Assembly: GCA_019312705.1 (NCBI GenBank)
Contig: JAFDCW010000176.1
Coordinates: 1 to 7,736, forward strand
DNA length: 7,736 nucleotides
From: Deltaproteobacteria bacterium
GTDB taxonomy: Bacteria; Myxococcota; Polyangia; Polyangiales; B10-G4
Reading direction: 5' to 3'
Position numbers and translations under genes: made by a program
Part shown: positions 1 through 7,300 of the stretch, in pieces
Layout of the letters: every line of letters begins with the position of its first letter
Numbering within the stretch: position 1 is the stretch's first letter
Notes under the pieces: model-generated
Seen by the model: only the letters and a program-made list of their open reading frames with translations
What the model was told of the DNA's origin: nothing
Databases searched by the model: none

Positions 1-732
1 CCCGGACACACACCGCATGCCGGCGCAGTCGATGTCTATCGAGCACGAAAAACCATCGCGGCACGGGTCGCAGGTCCGACCGCCGCAGTCGACGCTCGTC
101 TCGTCCTGGTTGTGCACCCGGTCGGTGCAACTCGACACGGTGCAGGTCCCCACATCGCAGATCGTCGAAAGGCAGTCTTCCGAACGCAAACACCCTTGGC
201 CGCCGGCGCAGGGCAGGCAGGTCATCCCGCCGCAGTCGAGGCCGGTCTCGTCCTGGTCCATCTCACCGTCCTCGCAGCCGCTCGCAGAACAGGTGCCATC
301 CGCTTGGCACTCCCCGCTCAAGCAGTCGGTGCCCACCGCGCACGGCTCGCCTCCGGGGCAGCGCCCGCAGTCACCACCGCAGTCGATGCCGGTCTCGGTG
401 CCATTTCGAACGACGTCGGTGCAGCTCGCCACGAGGCAGTAGCCGGACCGGCATACCATCGATGTGCAGTCGCCGGGCACCCGACACATCTGACCATCGA
501 CGCAGGCGGAACAGGAGCCGCCGCAGTCGGCGCTAGTCTCGTCGCCATCGCGCAGCCCGTTGCCGCAGGTATCCGGCGTGCCCGCGTCTGCGGCCCCGTC
601 GGCCCGGCCGGCCCCGGAATCGAAGACGGCCCCATCTGTCGGGGCTGCCCGACGAGTCCCGGTCGCGCAGCCGAAGAGCGAGGCGGAGAAGAGCAGAACG
701 AGGGCCAATCTGTGAATCGATAAGAAGCGCAT
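1..732 (-). CDS. Cys-rich repeat outer-surface lipoprotein (3' partial)
   Basis: The reading frame runs from an ATG at 732 to the left edge, giving 244 residues with no stop, so the C-terminus is missing. A signal peptide with hydrophobic core at residues 9-20 ends in a lipobox L-F-G-C with Cys22 as the lipidated residue. A low-complexity Ala/Gly/Asp linker (about 23-54) follows. Then come four tandem modules of 48-49 residues starting at Cys56, Cys104, Cys153 and Cys202. Each has a DETxxDCGG-like core (64-72, 112-120, 161-169, 210-218) and eight cysteines, an even number that suggests four disulfides per module. Units 3 and 4 carry one extra residue between the core and the next Cys (GGxTC instead of GGxC). 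Repeats of this kind are common in myxobacterial secreted proteins; their function is generally unknown. The start is supported by an AAAGGTGG sequence just upstream. It is probably anchored in a membrane facing the periplasm or the outside. Confidence 0.85.
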   Translation of the reverse strand, partial: MRFLSIHRLALVLLFSASLFGCATGTRRAAPTDGAVFDSGAGRADGAADAGTPDTCGNGLRDGDETSADCGGSCSACVDGQMCRVPGDCTSMVCRSGYCLVASCTDVVRNGTETGIDCGGDCGRCPGGEPCAVGTDCLSGECQADGTCSASGCEDGEMDQDETGLDCGGMTCLPCAGGQGCLRSEDCLSTICDVGTCTVSSCTDRVHNQDETSVDCGGRTCDPCRDGFSCSIDIDCAGMRCVSG

Positions 733-736
733 GGGC

Positions 737-744
737 CCACCTTT
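737..744 (-). promoter_or_regulatory. Ribosome binding site of the Cys-rich lipoprotein
   Basis: The minus strand reads AAAGGTGG, then GCCC, then the ATG at 732. This fixes the ATG over the out-of-frame GTG at 740, whose product would lack the cysteine pattern. The 4-base spacer is short but workable. Confidence 0.6.
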
Positions 745-813
745 TACATGGGACGGCGATCCAGACAACACGGCCCGTCGATGGGTACGGAGATGTCACC
801 AAACAGAGAGGGT

Positions 814-832
814 CTCCAGGGCCGCCCTGGAG
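814..832. repeat. Perfect 8-bp inverted repeat with 3-nt loop
   Basis: CTCCAGGG-CCG-CCCTGGAG lies in the 146-bp gap between the divergent lipoprotein and reductase genes. The two arms are exact complements. It could be an operator for a dimeric regulator or an RNA hairpin in either leader. There is no T-run, so a classical terminator is unlikely. I could not assign a convincing sigma70 promoter in this gap. Confidence 0.6.
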
Positions 833-859
833 GTGTCGCCCTGCGCCGGTGCCGCACCC

Positions 860-878
860 CGGTGGTAGAACGCCACCG
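860..878 (+). repeat. 6-bp inverted repeat directly before the reductase ATG
   Basis: CGGTGG-N7-CCACCG ends on the base before the ATG at 879. In mRNA it would form a small hairpin covering the place where a ribosome binding site should sit. No good Shine-Dalgarno sequence is seen at normal spacing. The nearest purine-rich site, GGAGGTG at 829-835, sits 13 bases before an alternative in-frame GTG at 849. Confidence 0.45.
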
Positions 879-1739
879 ATGACACGTCACCTCGCTGGCC
901 GCGAAGTCTTCCCCGTCGGATATGGCGCGTGGTCCTTGTCGACCAAGGGGCGCCCGCCGGAGCGTAAGGCCATCGAGACGGTGCATGCGGCCCTCGAGGC
1001 GGGGGCGACACTCATCGACACCGCCGACGTCTACTGCCGCGGCGAAAAGGAGCTCGGCCACAACGAGCGCCTCATCGCCGAGGCCCTCGCGACGTGGAAT
1101 GGCGCGCGGCCCTTGGTCGCCACCAAGGGTGGAGCGACGCGGCCCCACGGCCGATGGGGTCGCGACGCGAGCCCCGCCCACCTGCGCACCGCCTGCGAGG
1201 CGAGCCTCACGGCCCTCGGGGTCGAACGCATCGACCTCTATCAACTGCACTCCCCGGACCCCGCGGTCCCCATCGAAGACAGCGTCGGCGAACTCACTCG
1301 CCTCAGAGACGAAGGAAAGATCGCATACTTAGGCGTCTCGAACGTCGACCGCGCCCAGCTCGAACGCGCCTGCGCCGTCGCCGCCATCGCGAGCGTGCAA
1401 AACCGCGCCAGCCCCTACGCCGCCGGGGGCCTGACCGACGGCGTGCTCGACTACTGCGAGGCGAACGACATCGCCTTCATCGCCTACAGCCCCGTCGGGG
1501 GGTCCGACTCGGGCCGCACCGCGGGCGAGGCACCGCTCTGCCACGTGGGCGAGACCATCGGCGCCACCCCCTTCGAGGTCGCCCTCGCCTGGTTGCTCGC
1601 CAAATCTCCGGTGCTCATCCCCATCCCTGGCGCGCGCCAGGCACAAAACGCGCGTTCGAGTGCCCGCGCCGCCGCGATCACGCTGAGCTCAGAACAACTC
1701 GAGAGCCTCGACGACGCCTACGGCGGCGGGCGCCGATAG
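879..1739 (+). CDS. Aldo/keto reductase family oxidoreductase
   Basis: The 286-residue product is a (beta/alpha)8-barrel aldo/keto reductase, expected to be a cytoplasmic NADPH-dependent carbonyl reductase. All four catalytic residues are visible: Asp47 and Tyr52 in the IDTADVY segment, Lys83 in VATKGG, and His124 in YQLHSPD. The strand motif LGVSNVD and the cofactor-binding IPIPGARQ near the C-terminus are also typical. Length fits the shorter AKR subfamilies. I chose the ATG at 879 because the family's N-terminus (R-x-L-G-x-x-x-x-x-V-G-x-G) aligns from there. A GTG at 849 is in frame and would add ten residues unlike the family. The substrate cannot be told. The gene is followed in the same frame, right after its TAG stop, by the metallo-beta-lactamase reading frame, and its last codons lie in a short direct repeat. 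Confidence 0.9.
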   Translation: MTRHLAGREVFPVGYGAWSLSTKGRPPERKAIETVHAALEAGATLIDTADVYCRGEKELGHNERLIAEALATWNGARPLVATKGGATRPHGRWGRDASPAHLRTACEASLTALGVERIDLYQLHSPDPAVPIEDSVGELTRLRDEGKIAYLGVSNVDRAQLERACAVAAIASVQNRASPYAAGGLTDGVLDYCEANDIAFIAYSPVGGSDSGRTAGEAPLCHVGETIGATPFEVALAWLLAKSPVLIPIPGARQAQNARSSARAAAITLSSEQLESLDDAYGGGRR

Positions 1740-1751
1740 ACGCCTACGGCG
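1713..1751 (+). repeat. 13-bp direct repeat straddling the reductase stop
   Basis: GACGCCTACGGCG occurs at 1713-1725 and again at 1739-1751, a 26-base period that is not a multiple of three. The first copy encodes part of the reductase C-terminus (DDAYGG). The second begins on the last base of the TAG stop. The sequences after each copy are also partly alike. This could be the trace of a 26-bp tandem duplication that shifted frame at the end of the reductase and the start of the next gene. Confidence 0.6.
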
Positions 1752-1844
1752 TCGCGCGTCTGCGAGACTCAGTCGGGCTTCACCTTCAATCAGTTTCTGA
1801 TCGACGACGACGAGCCCCTGCTCTTTCACACCGGGCCCCGCAAG
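1740..1844 (+). other. In-frame coding-like 5' extension of the metallo-beta-lactamase gene, without a start codon
   Basis: Translated in the frame of the downstream ATG, this stretch has no stop and gives SGFTFNQFLIDDDEPLLFHT followed by GPRK, from about 1773 on. As I know this family, its members begin with just such a segment (FNQFLID..EPLLFHTG). There is no ATG, GTG or TTG in this frame from the TAG at 1737-1739 to the ATG at 1845; only CTG codons at 1797 and 1818. The usual first 20 or so residues of the family are not recognisable. Possible readings are a 5' deletion, a frameshift, a non-standard start, stop readthrough from the reductase, or a sequencing error. Confidence 0.7.
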
Positions 1845-2408
1845 ATGTTCCCGTTGGTCCGCGAAGCCATCGAGGCCGTGATGCCGGTCACGAAGCTTCG
1901 GTACCTGGGCATCTCCCACTTCGAGGGGGACGAGTGCGGCAGCCTCAACGAGTTCCTGGCGGTCGCCCCCGAGGCCTCACCGCTCACGGGCATGATCGGC
2001 AAGATGGTCTCCGTCGACGACTTCGCCGACCGCGAGGCCCGGGGTCTCGGCGACGGCGAAGCGCTCTCCCTCGGCAAACACACGGTGCGCTGGCTCGACG
2101 CGCCGCACCTGCCCCACGGGTGGGACTGCGGGTATCTGTTCGAGGAGTCGACGCACACCCTACTCTGCGGCGACCTCTTCACGCAGCCCGGCCACATGCA
2201 CGACCCGCTCACCGAGGGCGACATCCTCGAACCGAGCGAAGCCATGCGCGCCCAGATGGACTACTTCGCGCACTCGCGGGATACGGCGGCCCTGCTCACC
2301 AAGCTCGCCGCGACCAACCCCCGTACCTTGGCGTGCATGCACGGAGCCTCTTGGCGCGGCGATGGAGCCGCACTCTTGAAAGAGCTCTCTGCCAGGCTGA
2401 CGCAGTAG
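1845..2408 (+). CDS. MBL-fold metallohydrolase, flavodiiron-like oxygen-binding type (5' end uncertain)
   Basis: From the first ATG the product has 187 residues, but homology clearly extends upstream to about 1773, so this start probably underestimates the protein. Metal-site residues of the flavodiiron (FprA/ODE) branch are present: His25, Glu27 and Asp29 in HFEGDE, a His in PHLPH (88 or 91), the bridging Asp110 in LLCGDLF, and His166 in ACMHG. The residue after Asp29 is Glu, where classical flavodiiron proteins have His as a second-iron ligand, so metal content or chemistry may differ. There is no flavodoxin domain. The remaining sequence is intact to the stop and reads as a maintained protein, so I do not call it a pseudogene. 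It lies in the same orientation as the reductase and probably in its transcript. No good ribosome binding site precedes the ATG. Function is probably redox or hydrolytic; the substrate is unknown. Confidence 0.75.
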   Translation: MFPLVREAIEAVMPVTKLRYLGISHFEGDECGSLNEFLAVAPEASPLTGMIGKMVSVDDFADREARGLGDGEALSLGKHTVRWLDAPHLPHGWDCGYLFEESTHTLLCGDLFTQPGHMHDPLTEGDILEPSEAMRAQMDYFAHSRDTAALLTKLAATNPRTLACMHGASWRGDGAALLKELSARLTQ

Positions 2409-2422
2409 GGGAGACCTGGGAC

Positions 2423-3553
2423 TCAGCCGGGACCCACCACGGTGAGCGAGGTGGTAAAGGGGCGCGTGGTCGGAAAGAGACAGCTGCCGTGGGTGCAGGC
2501 CTGGTAACGGACCTCCCCCGAGACCTCGTAGGTGTTGGGAAGAGCGTCCTCGACGAGTGAAAACATGACCCCGACCGAGGTGCGCCCCTCGAAGGTGCGG
2601 ATGGTGGCGTCGACCAACCGAAAATGCGTCGGTGGGGGATAGCGGACCTCTCCCCACTCGACGGGGGCCAACGCAGTCAATCGCACCTCGGTCGCGATGT
2701 AGTTCGGCCGGCTCGGCTGGTCTGACATCACGTGATAGCCCTCGGCGATATCGAGGTGCACCGTCAACTCCCCCGATGCGCCGGGGAGGAGGGCGGGGAC
2801 CGGATCGACGGTGACCATCACGACGTCTTCCGGCGCCAGAGCCGCGGGCTCGGCGCTGGTGGTCGCGGCAGGGGCCGTCGCCGCGCTGCCCATCATCCGA
2901 TCGAGCTCCCGCCGGACGGGCGCGAGGGTCGCGTCGAAGTGCGCAGAGTCCGCCAGGAGAGTGAGACGGATGCGCCCCTCCGGATCGATGAGCACGGTGG
3001 CCGCGAGCATCACCTGGGCCCGGTCCTCGAAGGACGGCTGGAAGTTCTCGGGGGCATAGCTCGCGGCGACGGCCCCGTCCCGGTCTTCGAGGGTGATCAA
3101 CGCCTCGGAGTGCACGTGTTCTGCAACGTAGGCAGCCCAAACCTCGGGCTCCTCCTGGACGTCCACCAGGAGCACGCGCACGCCCCGGTCGCGGTAGTCG
3201 TCGGCGAAGGCCCCCAGGTGCTCTACCTCCGCATCGCAAAATGGACACCAGGTGGCCGTGAAGTGCAGCACCACCCAGCCGCCCCGGGCCTCCTCGAGGG
3301 TGAAAGCGCCGCCGCCGGTCGCCGGCAGCTCGAATCCGGGGGCTGGGTCCCCGGGTTGCGGGGCGCCCATCTCCGGACGCACCGCGCCCTCGAGACCCGG
3401 CTGCTCCCAGAGGGGTGGCTCGGCGTTGGCCGTCTCCGGCGCCGCGGCATTGTCCTGGGCCCCGCCGCAAGCCGACAGCGCGACGAGCAAACACGCCGCC
3501 GTGCCGAGAAGCAGGCGGCGGCGCCCTTCCCCGCCGGCGAGTCCTTCCGTCAC
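2423..3553 (-). CDS. TlpA-like thioredoxin lipoprotein fused to a DsbD-alpha-like domain
   Basis: The 376-residue product starts at a GTG that overlaps the upstream gene's TGA (GTGA), with GAGG seven bases before it. RRR then a hydrophobic stretch and lipobox LSAC put the lipidated Cys at residue 29. A redoxin/TlpA domain spans about 68-220 with active site WCPFC (Cys103, Cys106) and a later VLIDPEGRIR strand. After an Ala/Thr-rich linker (223-241) a beta-rich domain, about 243-373, resembles the N-terminal alpha domain of the disulfide reductase DsbD. It has the GYHVMSD motif and a YQACTHGSCLFP motif with Cys353 and Cys358. DsbD has the order alpha, membrane, thioredoxin. Here the order is reversed and the membrane domain is absent. 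It is likely a periplasmic thiol-disulfide exchange protein in which the two cysteine pairs could relay electrons (inference). It is the second gene of an operon with its paralogue. Confidence 0.85.
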   Translation of the reverse strand: MTEGLAGGEGRRRLLLGTAACLLVALSACGGAQDNAAAPETANAEPPLWEQPGLEGAVRPEMGAPQPGDPAPGFELPATGGGAFTLEEARGGWVVLHFTATWCPFCDAEVEHLGAFADDYRDRGVRVLLVDVQEEPEVWAAYVAEHVHSEALITLEDRDGAVAASYAPENFQPSFEDRAQVMLAATVLIDPEGRIRLTLLADSAHFDATLAPVRRELDRMMGSAATAPAATTSAEPAALAPEDVVMVTVDPVPALLPGASGELTVHLDIAEGYHVMSDQPSRPNYIATEVRLTALAPVEWGEVRYPPPTHFRLVDATIRTFEGRTSVGVMFSLVEDALPNTYEVSGEVRYQACTHGSCLFPTTRPFTTSLTVVGPG

Positions 3554-4218
3554 GGCGTAGCCTCGGTCGCGGGTGCGGATGCGGATGCGGCCAGTAGGTC
3601 GTCGAGGGCCGCGCGCACGTGATTGAACTCCGCGTCGTAGTGCATCGTATCGGCGAGGGTGAAGAAGCGAATGATGCCCTCGCGGTCGATGACCAGGTTT
3701 GCGCTCACGATGACCTTCCAACGGTCGCGCTCGATGTTCGGCTGGGCCTGCGGCGGGACGTAAGCACCGGTCACCGCCGCGGCGGCGTCGCGCAGCACCG
3801 GCATGGGCATCTCGACGCGTTCGAGGTAGGTCTGAAAGCCTTCGTCGCCCTCTTCGATGCCGACGACGAGCACGTGCACGCCCCGGTCCGCATATTCGGT
3901 GGCCAGCTCCGCCAATTGCGGCTGCGCAGCGGTCGAAAAGGGACACCAGGAGGCCGCAAACGACAGCACCACCGGCTCCCCTTGCAATGAAGAGAGTCGC
4001 ACGGGATTGCCTTCAGCATCGGTCAGCTCGAAGTCCGGGGCGGCATCACCCACGTGCGGGTGCCCCATCTCCTCGGTGACGACGATGCTCGGACCCCGGG
4101 GCCCCGCCTCGTCCGTCCCGTCGGCGGCGGCCGTCGATGACCCGGGCGGCGGCGAAGCACCGCACGCCAGGCAAAGAACCGCCAAAAGCGCCCCAACTCC
4201 GCAATACCAAGCTCGCAT
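3550..4218 (-). CDS. TlpA-like redoxin lipoprotein with monothiol CPFS site
   Basis: The 222-residue product starts at an ATG preceded by GAGAGGGG with a 7-base spacer. Its signal peptide ends at Cys19 (CLAC), a slightly unusual lipobox because Cys fills the -3 position. The TlpA/AhpC-like domain spans about 55-215: VGDAAPDFELTD, then VVLSFAASWCPFS with Cys92, and the LVIDREGIIRFFTLAD strand. The second active-site cysteine is replaced by Ser95 (codon TCG), so a standard dithiol exchange is not possible. It may act through mixed disulfides, as a peroxidase-like one-Cys protein, or pair with its partner. It is paralogous to the downstream protein over the whole domain, including the LADxxHxDAxxxxVRxxLD tail. 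Its stop overlaps the start of that gene by four bases, implying translational coupling. Confidence 0.87.
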   Translation of the reverse strand: MRAWYCGVGALLAVLCLACGASPPPGSSTAAADGTDEAGPRGPSIVVTEEMGHPHVGDAAPDFELTDAEGNPVRLSSLQGEPVVLSFAASWCPFSTAAQPQLAELATEYADRGVHVLVVGIEEGDEGFQTYLERVEMPMPVLRDAAAAVTGAYVPPQAQPNIERDRWKVIVSANLVIDREGIIRFFTLADTMHYDAEFNHVRAALDDLLAASASAPATEATP

Positions 4219-4225
4219 AGCAGTG

Positions 4226-4233
4226 CCCCTCTC
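4226..4233 (-). promoter_or_regulatory. Ribosome binding site of the CPFS redoxin
   Basis: The minus strand reads GAGAGGGG seven bases before the ATG at 4218. This is the best Shine-Dalgarno match in the window and supports that start. Confidence 0.6.
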
Positions 4234-4257
4234 GACGGCATCGCCCTACCCACCAAG

Positions 4258-4271
4258 GGCCCCGTCGGGCC
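4258..4271. repeat. Small inverted repeat in the divergent intergenic region
   Basis: GGCCC-CGTC-GGGCC has perfect 5-bp arms. It lies between the redoxin start and the candidate -10 box at 4274-4279, so it would be at or near the 5' end of the redox operon mRNA. It could be an operator, a leader hairpin, or chance in G+C-rich DNA. Confidence 0.3.
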
Positions 4272-4273
4272 GG

Positions 4274-4301
4274 AGCATATCCCATGACTCCGAGCGCCCA
4301 A
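4274..4301 (-). promoter_or_regulatory. Candidate sigma70-type promoter for the redox operon
   Basis: On the minus strand TTGGGC (4301-4296), a 16-base spacer and TATGCT (4279-4274) approximate -35 and -10 boxes. A transcript start near 4267 would leave a leader of about 50 bases. The match is weak, and the hexamers are the only A/T-rich part of the 142-bp divergent gap. No comparable promoter was found for the kinase gene on the other strand. Confidence 0.3.
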
Positions 4302-4360
4302 CACGCTTTTGGCGATCCCCGAGCAGCGTGCGCCCGGTCCCTGTACCCTCCGAGTCTCAC

Positions 4361-7300
4361 ATGACCACCGAGACTATCCACCAGGCGCTCGAAACGTTGA
4401 CGGCCACCCTCGCCGATACGCCCCAGGTCGCGCCGGCGTTCTACGCCAAGTGGCTGAGCGGGCCCCACGACCCAGCGTCGGACCTCGGCGCCGACATCGT
4501 CCGAGCCCTCGATGTCGTCGATGGCGCCATGCCCGCGTGGACCCAAAAGGTCACCGACCCGACCGAGCTGAAGAAGGAGTTCAGCGAATCGACCGGCGAA
4601 GTGTTCTTCATCTGGTGCGCCGCCAACGCCGCGCGCACCGACGCGCGCCTCGCGGGGTTGCTCGCGGCCGCCGTGGCTCACCCCGAGTACCGCGAAAAGG
4701 CGATCGACGTCGCGCGGAAGCGGGTGGTCGAAGGGCCCCTCGACGACGCCCTCCGGTGCGCCCCCCTCCTCGGGACCGGTGCAGCCCTCGCATTGCCGGA
4801 AAACGCCGAGGCCCGAGCCCGCATGGAGATCCTCATCTGGGAGGCCGGTGCCCAGGCGCTGCAACTCCCCGAGCTCGGCAAATGGGTCTGGGGCTCCGAA
4901 GAGACCTTCAACGTGCTCGTCGCCGGGCCGGCGCGCGGCTCCCTCCGGGGGCGCGTGCTCGCAGCCCGGTGCCTTGAGGTCGCCGCCTGCGGCCTGCCGC
5001 CGATGACCGACCAGCGCCTCGTCGGGCGCACGCTCCAGGTACTGCAGCCGCTGCTCCTGCACCCGGAGCCGATGGTATGGATCCACGCGGCCCGCTCCTT
5101 CGGGCGCCTCGTCGGGGTCTTCGAGCCCCTCGAGGGCACGCTCCTCGACTGGGTGCACGGCGCCACGCCGGTCCTCCGGCAGCGTGCGCTCACCGCCTTT
5201 GCGTCGCTCCCGGCCAACCGCCTCGCGATGCTCGGACACAACCTCCAGGCGATCCTCGACTCGCCCGAAGAGAAGGCCTGGGGCCTCGCCGCCGCAGCCG
5301 CGGCCACCCCTCACCTCTTCTTCGAGCGCCGCAAGGTTTGGGAGAACCTGGCCAGCCGGATCATCGCCGGGGATGGCGGCGCCGTCGCGGCCCGGGCCCT
5401 CGGCCGCGGCCTCGCCACGCTCTGGCGGCGCGGGGTTCGGGACGAAATCGAAGAGCCCTACCGCCAGCTCCGCCTGATGGCGCGCCGGGCCAATACCGAC
5501 AACGTCGACGATTGGCGCCGCTGGCTCGAGCTCATCGCCGTCACCGACCCCGTCGACGGCGCCGAGCGCGACCCCCTCGACGTCGAGATCGGCCTCGAGA
5601 ATCTGGTCCGCCTCGCCGCCCAGTACGACGACGAAGAGGCGGACGCCCGCGCCGCCCGCTTCGCGGCGACCCTCGCCCCGACCTTCGAGGAAGCCCGCCG
5701 GATCGTCTTCAGCGACGGCTCGATGCGCCACCGGGCGACCGGCATCAACGCCTTCGAAGGCTGCGCCCGGTCCCTCGCCCTGCGTCTCTGGGGACCCATG
5801 CTCACGACGCGCCCCAAGGGCGACCACATCGCCGAGCCCGATCTTCTGCCGACCTGGGAGCTCGTCGCTGGCGCCCCGGCCGAGCTCCTCGACATCGTCC
5901 GCGAATACCGCGAAGCGGGCGACACCGACGAGCGATTGCTGCTCGCCCTCGAGGTCCTCGCCCTGAAGCTCGGCGGCTACGCCCTCGACGCGTGCAGCGC
6001 AGATTCCGAGCGTGACCTCGGCCCAGGGCGCGGCCCCACGGCCCACGCCACCTGCCTCTGGCTGAGAAAGCTCCAGGGCCTCACCGACGGCTCCCGGGAG
6101 ATGCCGCCCGCGCTCCAGAGTGCCCTGAGCGGCATCTTCTGGCGCCTCGTCGATACCACCCGGGGCACGTCCCTCGGCGAGGTGGACGATGTGGCGTGGC
6201 TCGGGCCCTTCGCCGCGTGGTGGGCCCTCGTCATCGACCGCCCCGCCATCCTGACGCAGCTCGCGACGGCCCTGCCGATGATCGCCGACGGCGCCCTCGA
6301 AAAGTGCTGCGACCTCGCGGGAACGGCCCGAGCCGCCATCGACTCCGGCGCCGCCGACGGCGCGTGGGGTCAGGAGGCCGCCGCAGCCCTCGCGGAGCTG
6401 CGAGCCGAAGACACGGAGCTCGCCGAGGCCCTCGCCGGCCTCGCCACAGCCCTCGCCGGCTTCGAGGGGGCCATGGGCCCGATGGCGGACCTCGAGGCCA
6501 AGTGCCTCAGCCTGGTCATGGCGTCCGAACGCCTGCAGGCGGCCCTCGCTGACCCGGTCCGGGCCCTGCACGCGGCCACCGACGCGCCCAGCGACGACTC
6601 CCTCGCCCGCGCCTTGTCCGACAACGCCCCCCGCATGGCCTCGGTGATGGCCCGGGCCATCCGCGCCCGGGAGATGACCCTGCTCGATGTGTGGTTCGCC
6701 TCCCTCGGCCCCCTCGCATCAGGCCTCGTCGAGGTCGCGGTCGCCGACGCCATGCGGCGCACGCCGCCGCCGCCCCCCAAGAAGAAGCTCGAGAAGCCCA
6801 AGGAGTTCGAGGGCTACGAGATGATTCGGCCGCTCGGCGAAGGCGGCATCGGCACCGTCTGGCTCGTTCGCAAGCCCGGCGCGGACCGTCTCTTCGTGCT
6901 CAAGATCCCGAAGCGCGACGCCCTCGAAAACGCCACCGAGACCGAGCGCGCGGGCATCCTCGCGTCGTTCATCGACGAAGCCCGGGCCCTCGCCGGTCTC
7001 TACCACCCGAACGTCGCCAACATCATCGACCGCGGCGTCGTCCAGGGCGTGCCCTTCCTCATCCTCGAATACCTCATCGGCGCCGACCTCCAGATGTACT
7101 CGGACGCCGGGCGCATGAGCCTCTTCGAGCTGCACCGGGCCGTCCCCGAGACCTGCGCCGGGCTCACGGCGCTGCACAACGCCGGCCTGGTCCACCGGGA
7201 CATCAAGCCCGCCAACCTCTGGCTGCGCCTGCCCCTCGCCGGCGGAGTGAAGTTCGACCCCAACAAGCACCGCGACCCGGCCAACGCGGCCCCGCTCTCA

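Noticed and set aside
17..723. Open frames on the plus strand opposite the Cys-rich lipoprotein
   Set aside because: They are antisense to the clearly coding cysteine repeats and show no family features; high G+C keeps them open.
2409..2460. Possible shared terminator between the convergent genes
   Set aside because: The gap is only 14 bases and holds no convincing hairpin; the weak CCACC/GGTGG pairing lies inside the coding end.
1094..2560. 488-codon plus-strand frame overlapping the reductase and MBL genes
   Set aside because: It is Arg/Pro-rich, crosses two real genes in another frame and has no recognisable domain.
2160..3494. 444-codon minus-strand frame overlapping the TlpA-DsbD fusion
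   Set aside because: It is a Gly/Arg-rich shadow in another frame of the same strand; the real frame has the cysteine motifs and lipobox.
3554..3946. Upstream in-frame extension of the TlpA-DsbD fusion gene
   Set aside because: It overlaps the redoxin gene in another frame and would bury the signal peptide; the GTG at 3553 has a ribosome site and places the lipobox correctly.
3857..4360. Upstream in-frame extension of the kinase gene
   Set aside because: It lies antisense to the redoxin gene and looks like random Ser/Pro-rich sequence; the ATG at 4361 is the first plausible start.
6410..6470. Short repeats (CCCTCGCCGGC) in the kinase gene
   Set aside because: They reflect Ala/Leu-rich helical coding with biased codons rather than a separate repeat element.
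4046..6571. 841-codon open frame on the minus strand across the redoxin and kinase genes
   Set aside because: It is antisense to the kinase gene, has a Gly/Glu/Arg-rich low-complexity composition and spans unrelated genes, so it is a G+C-driven shadow.
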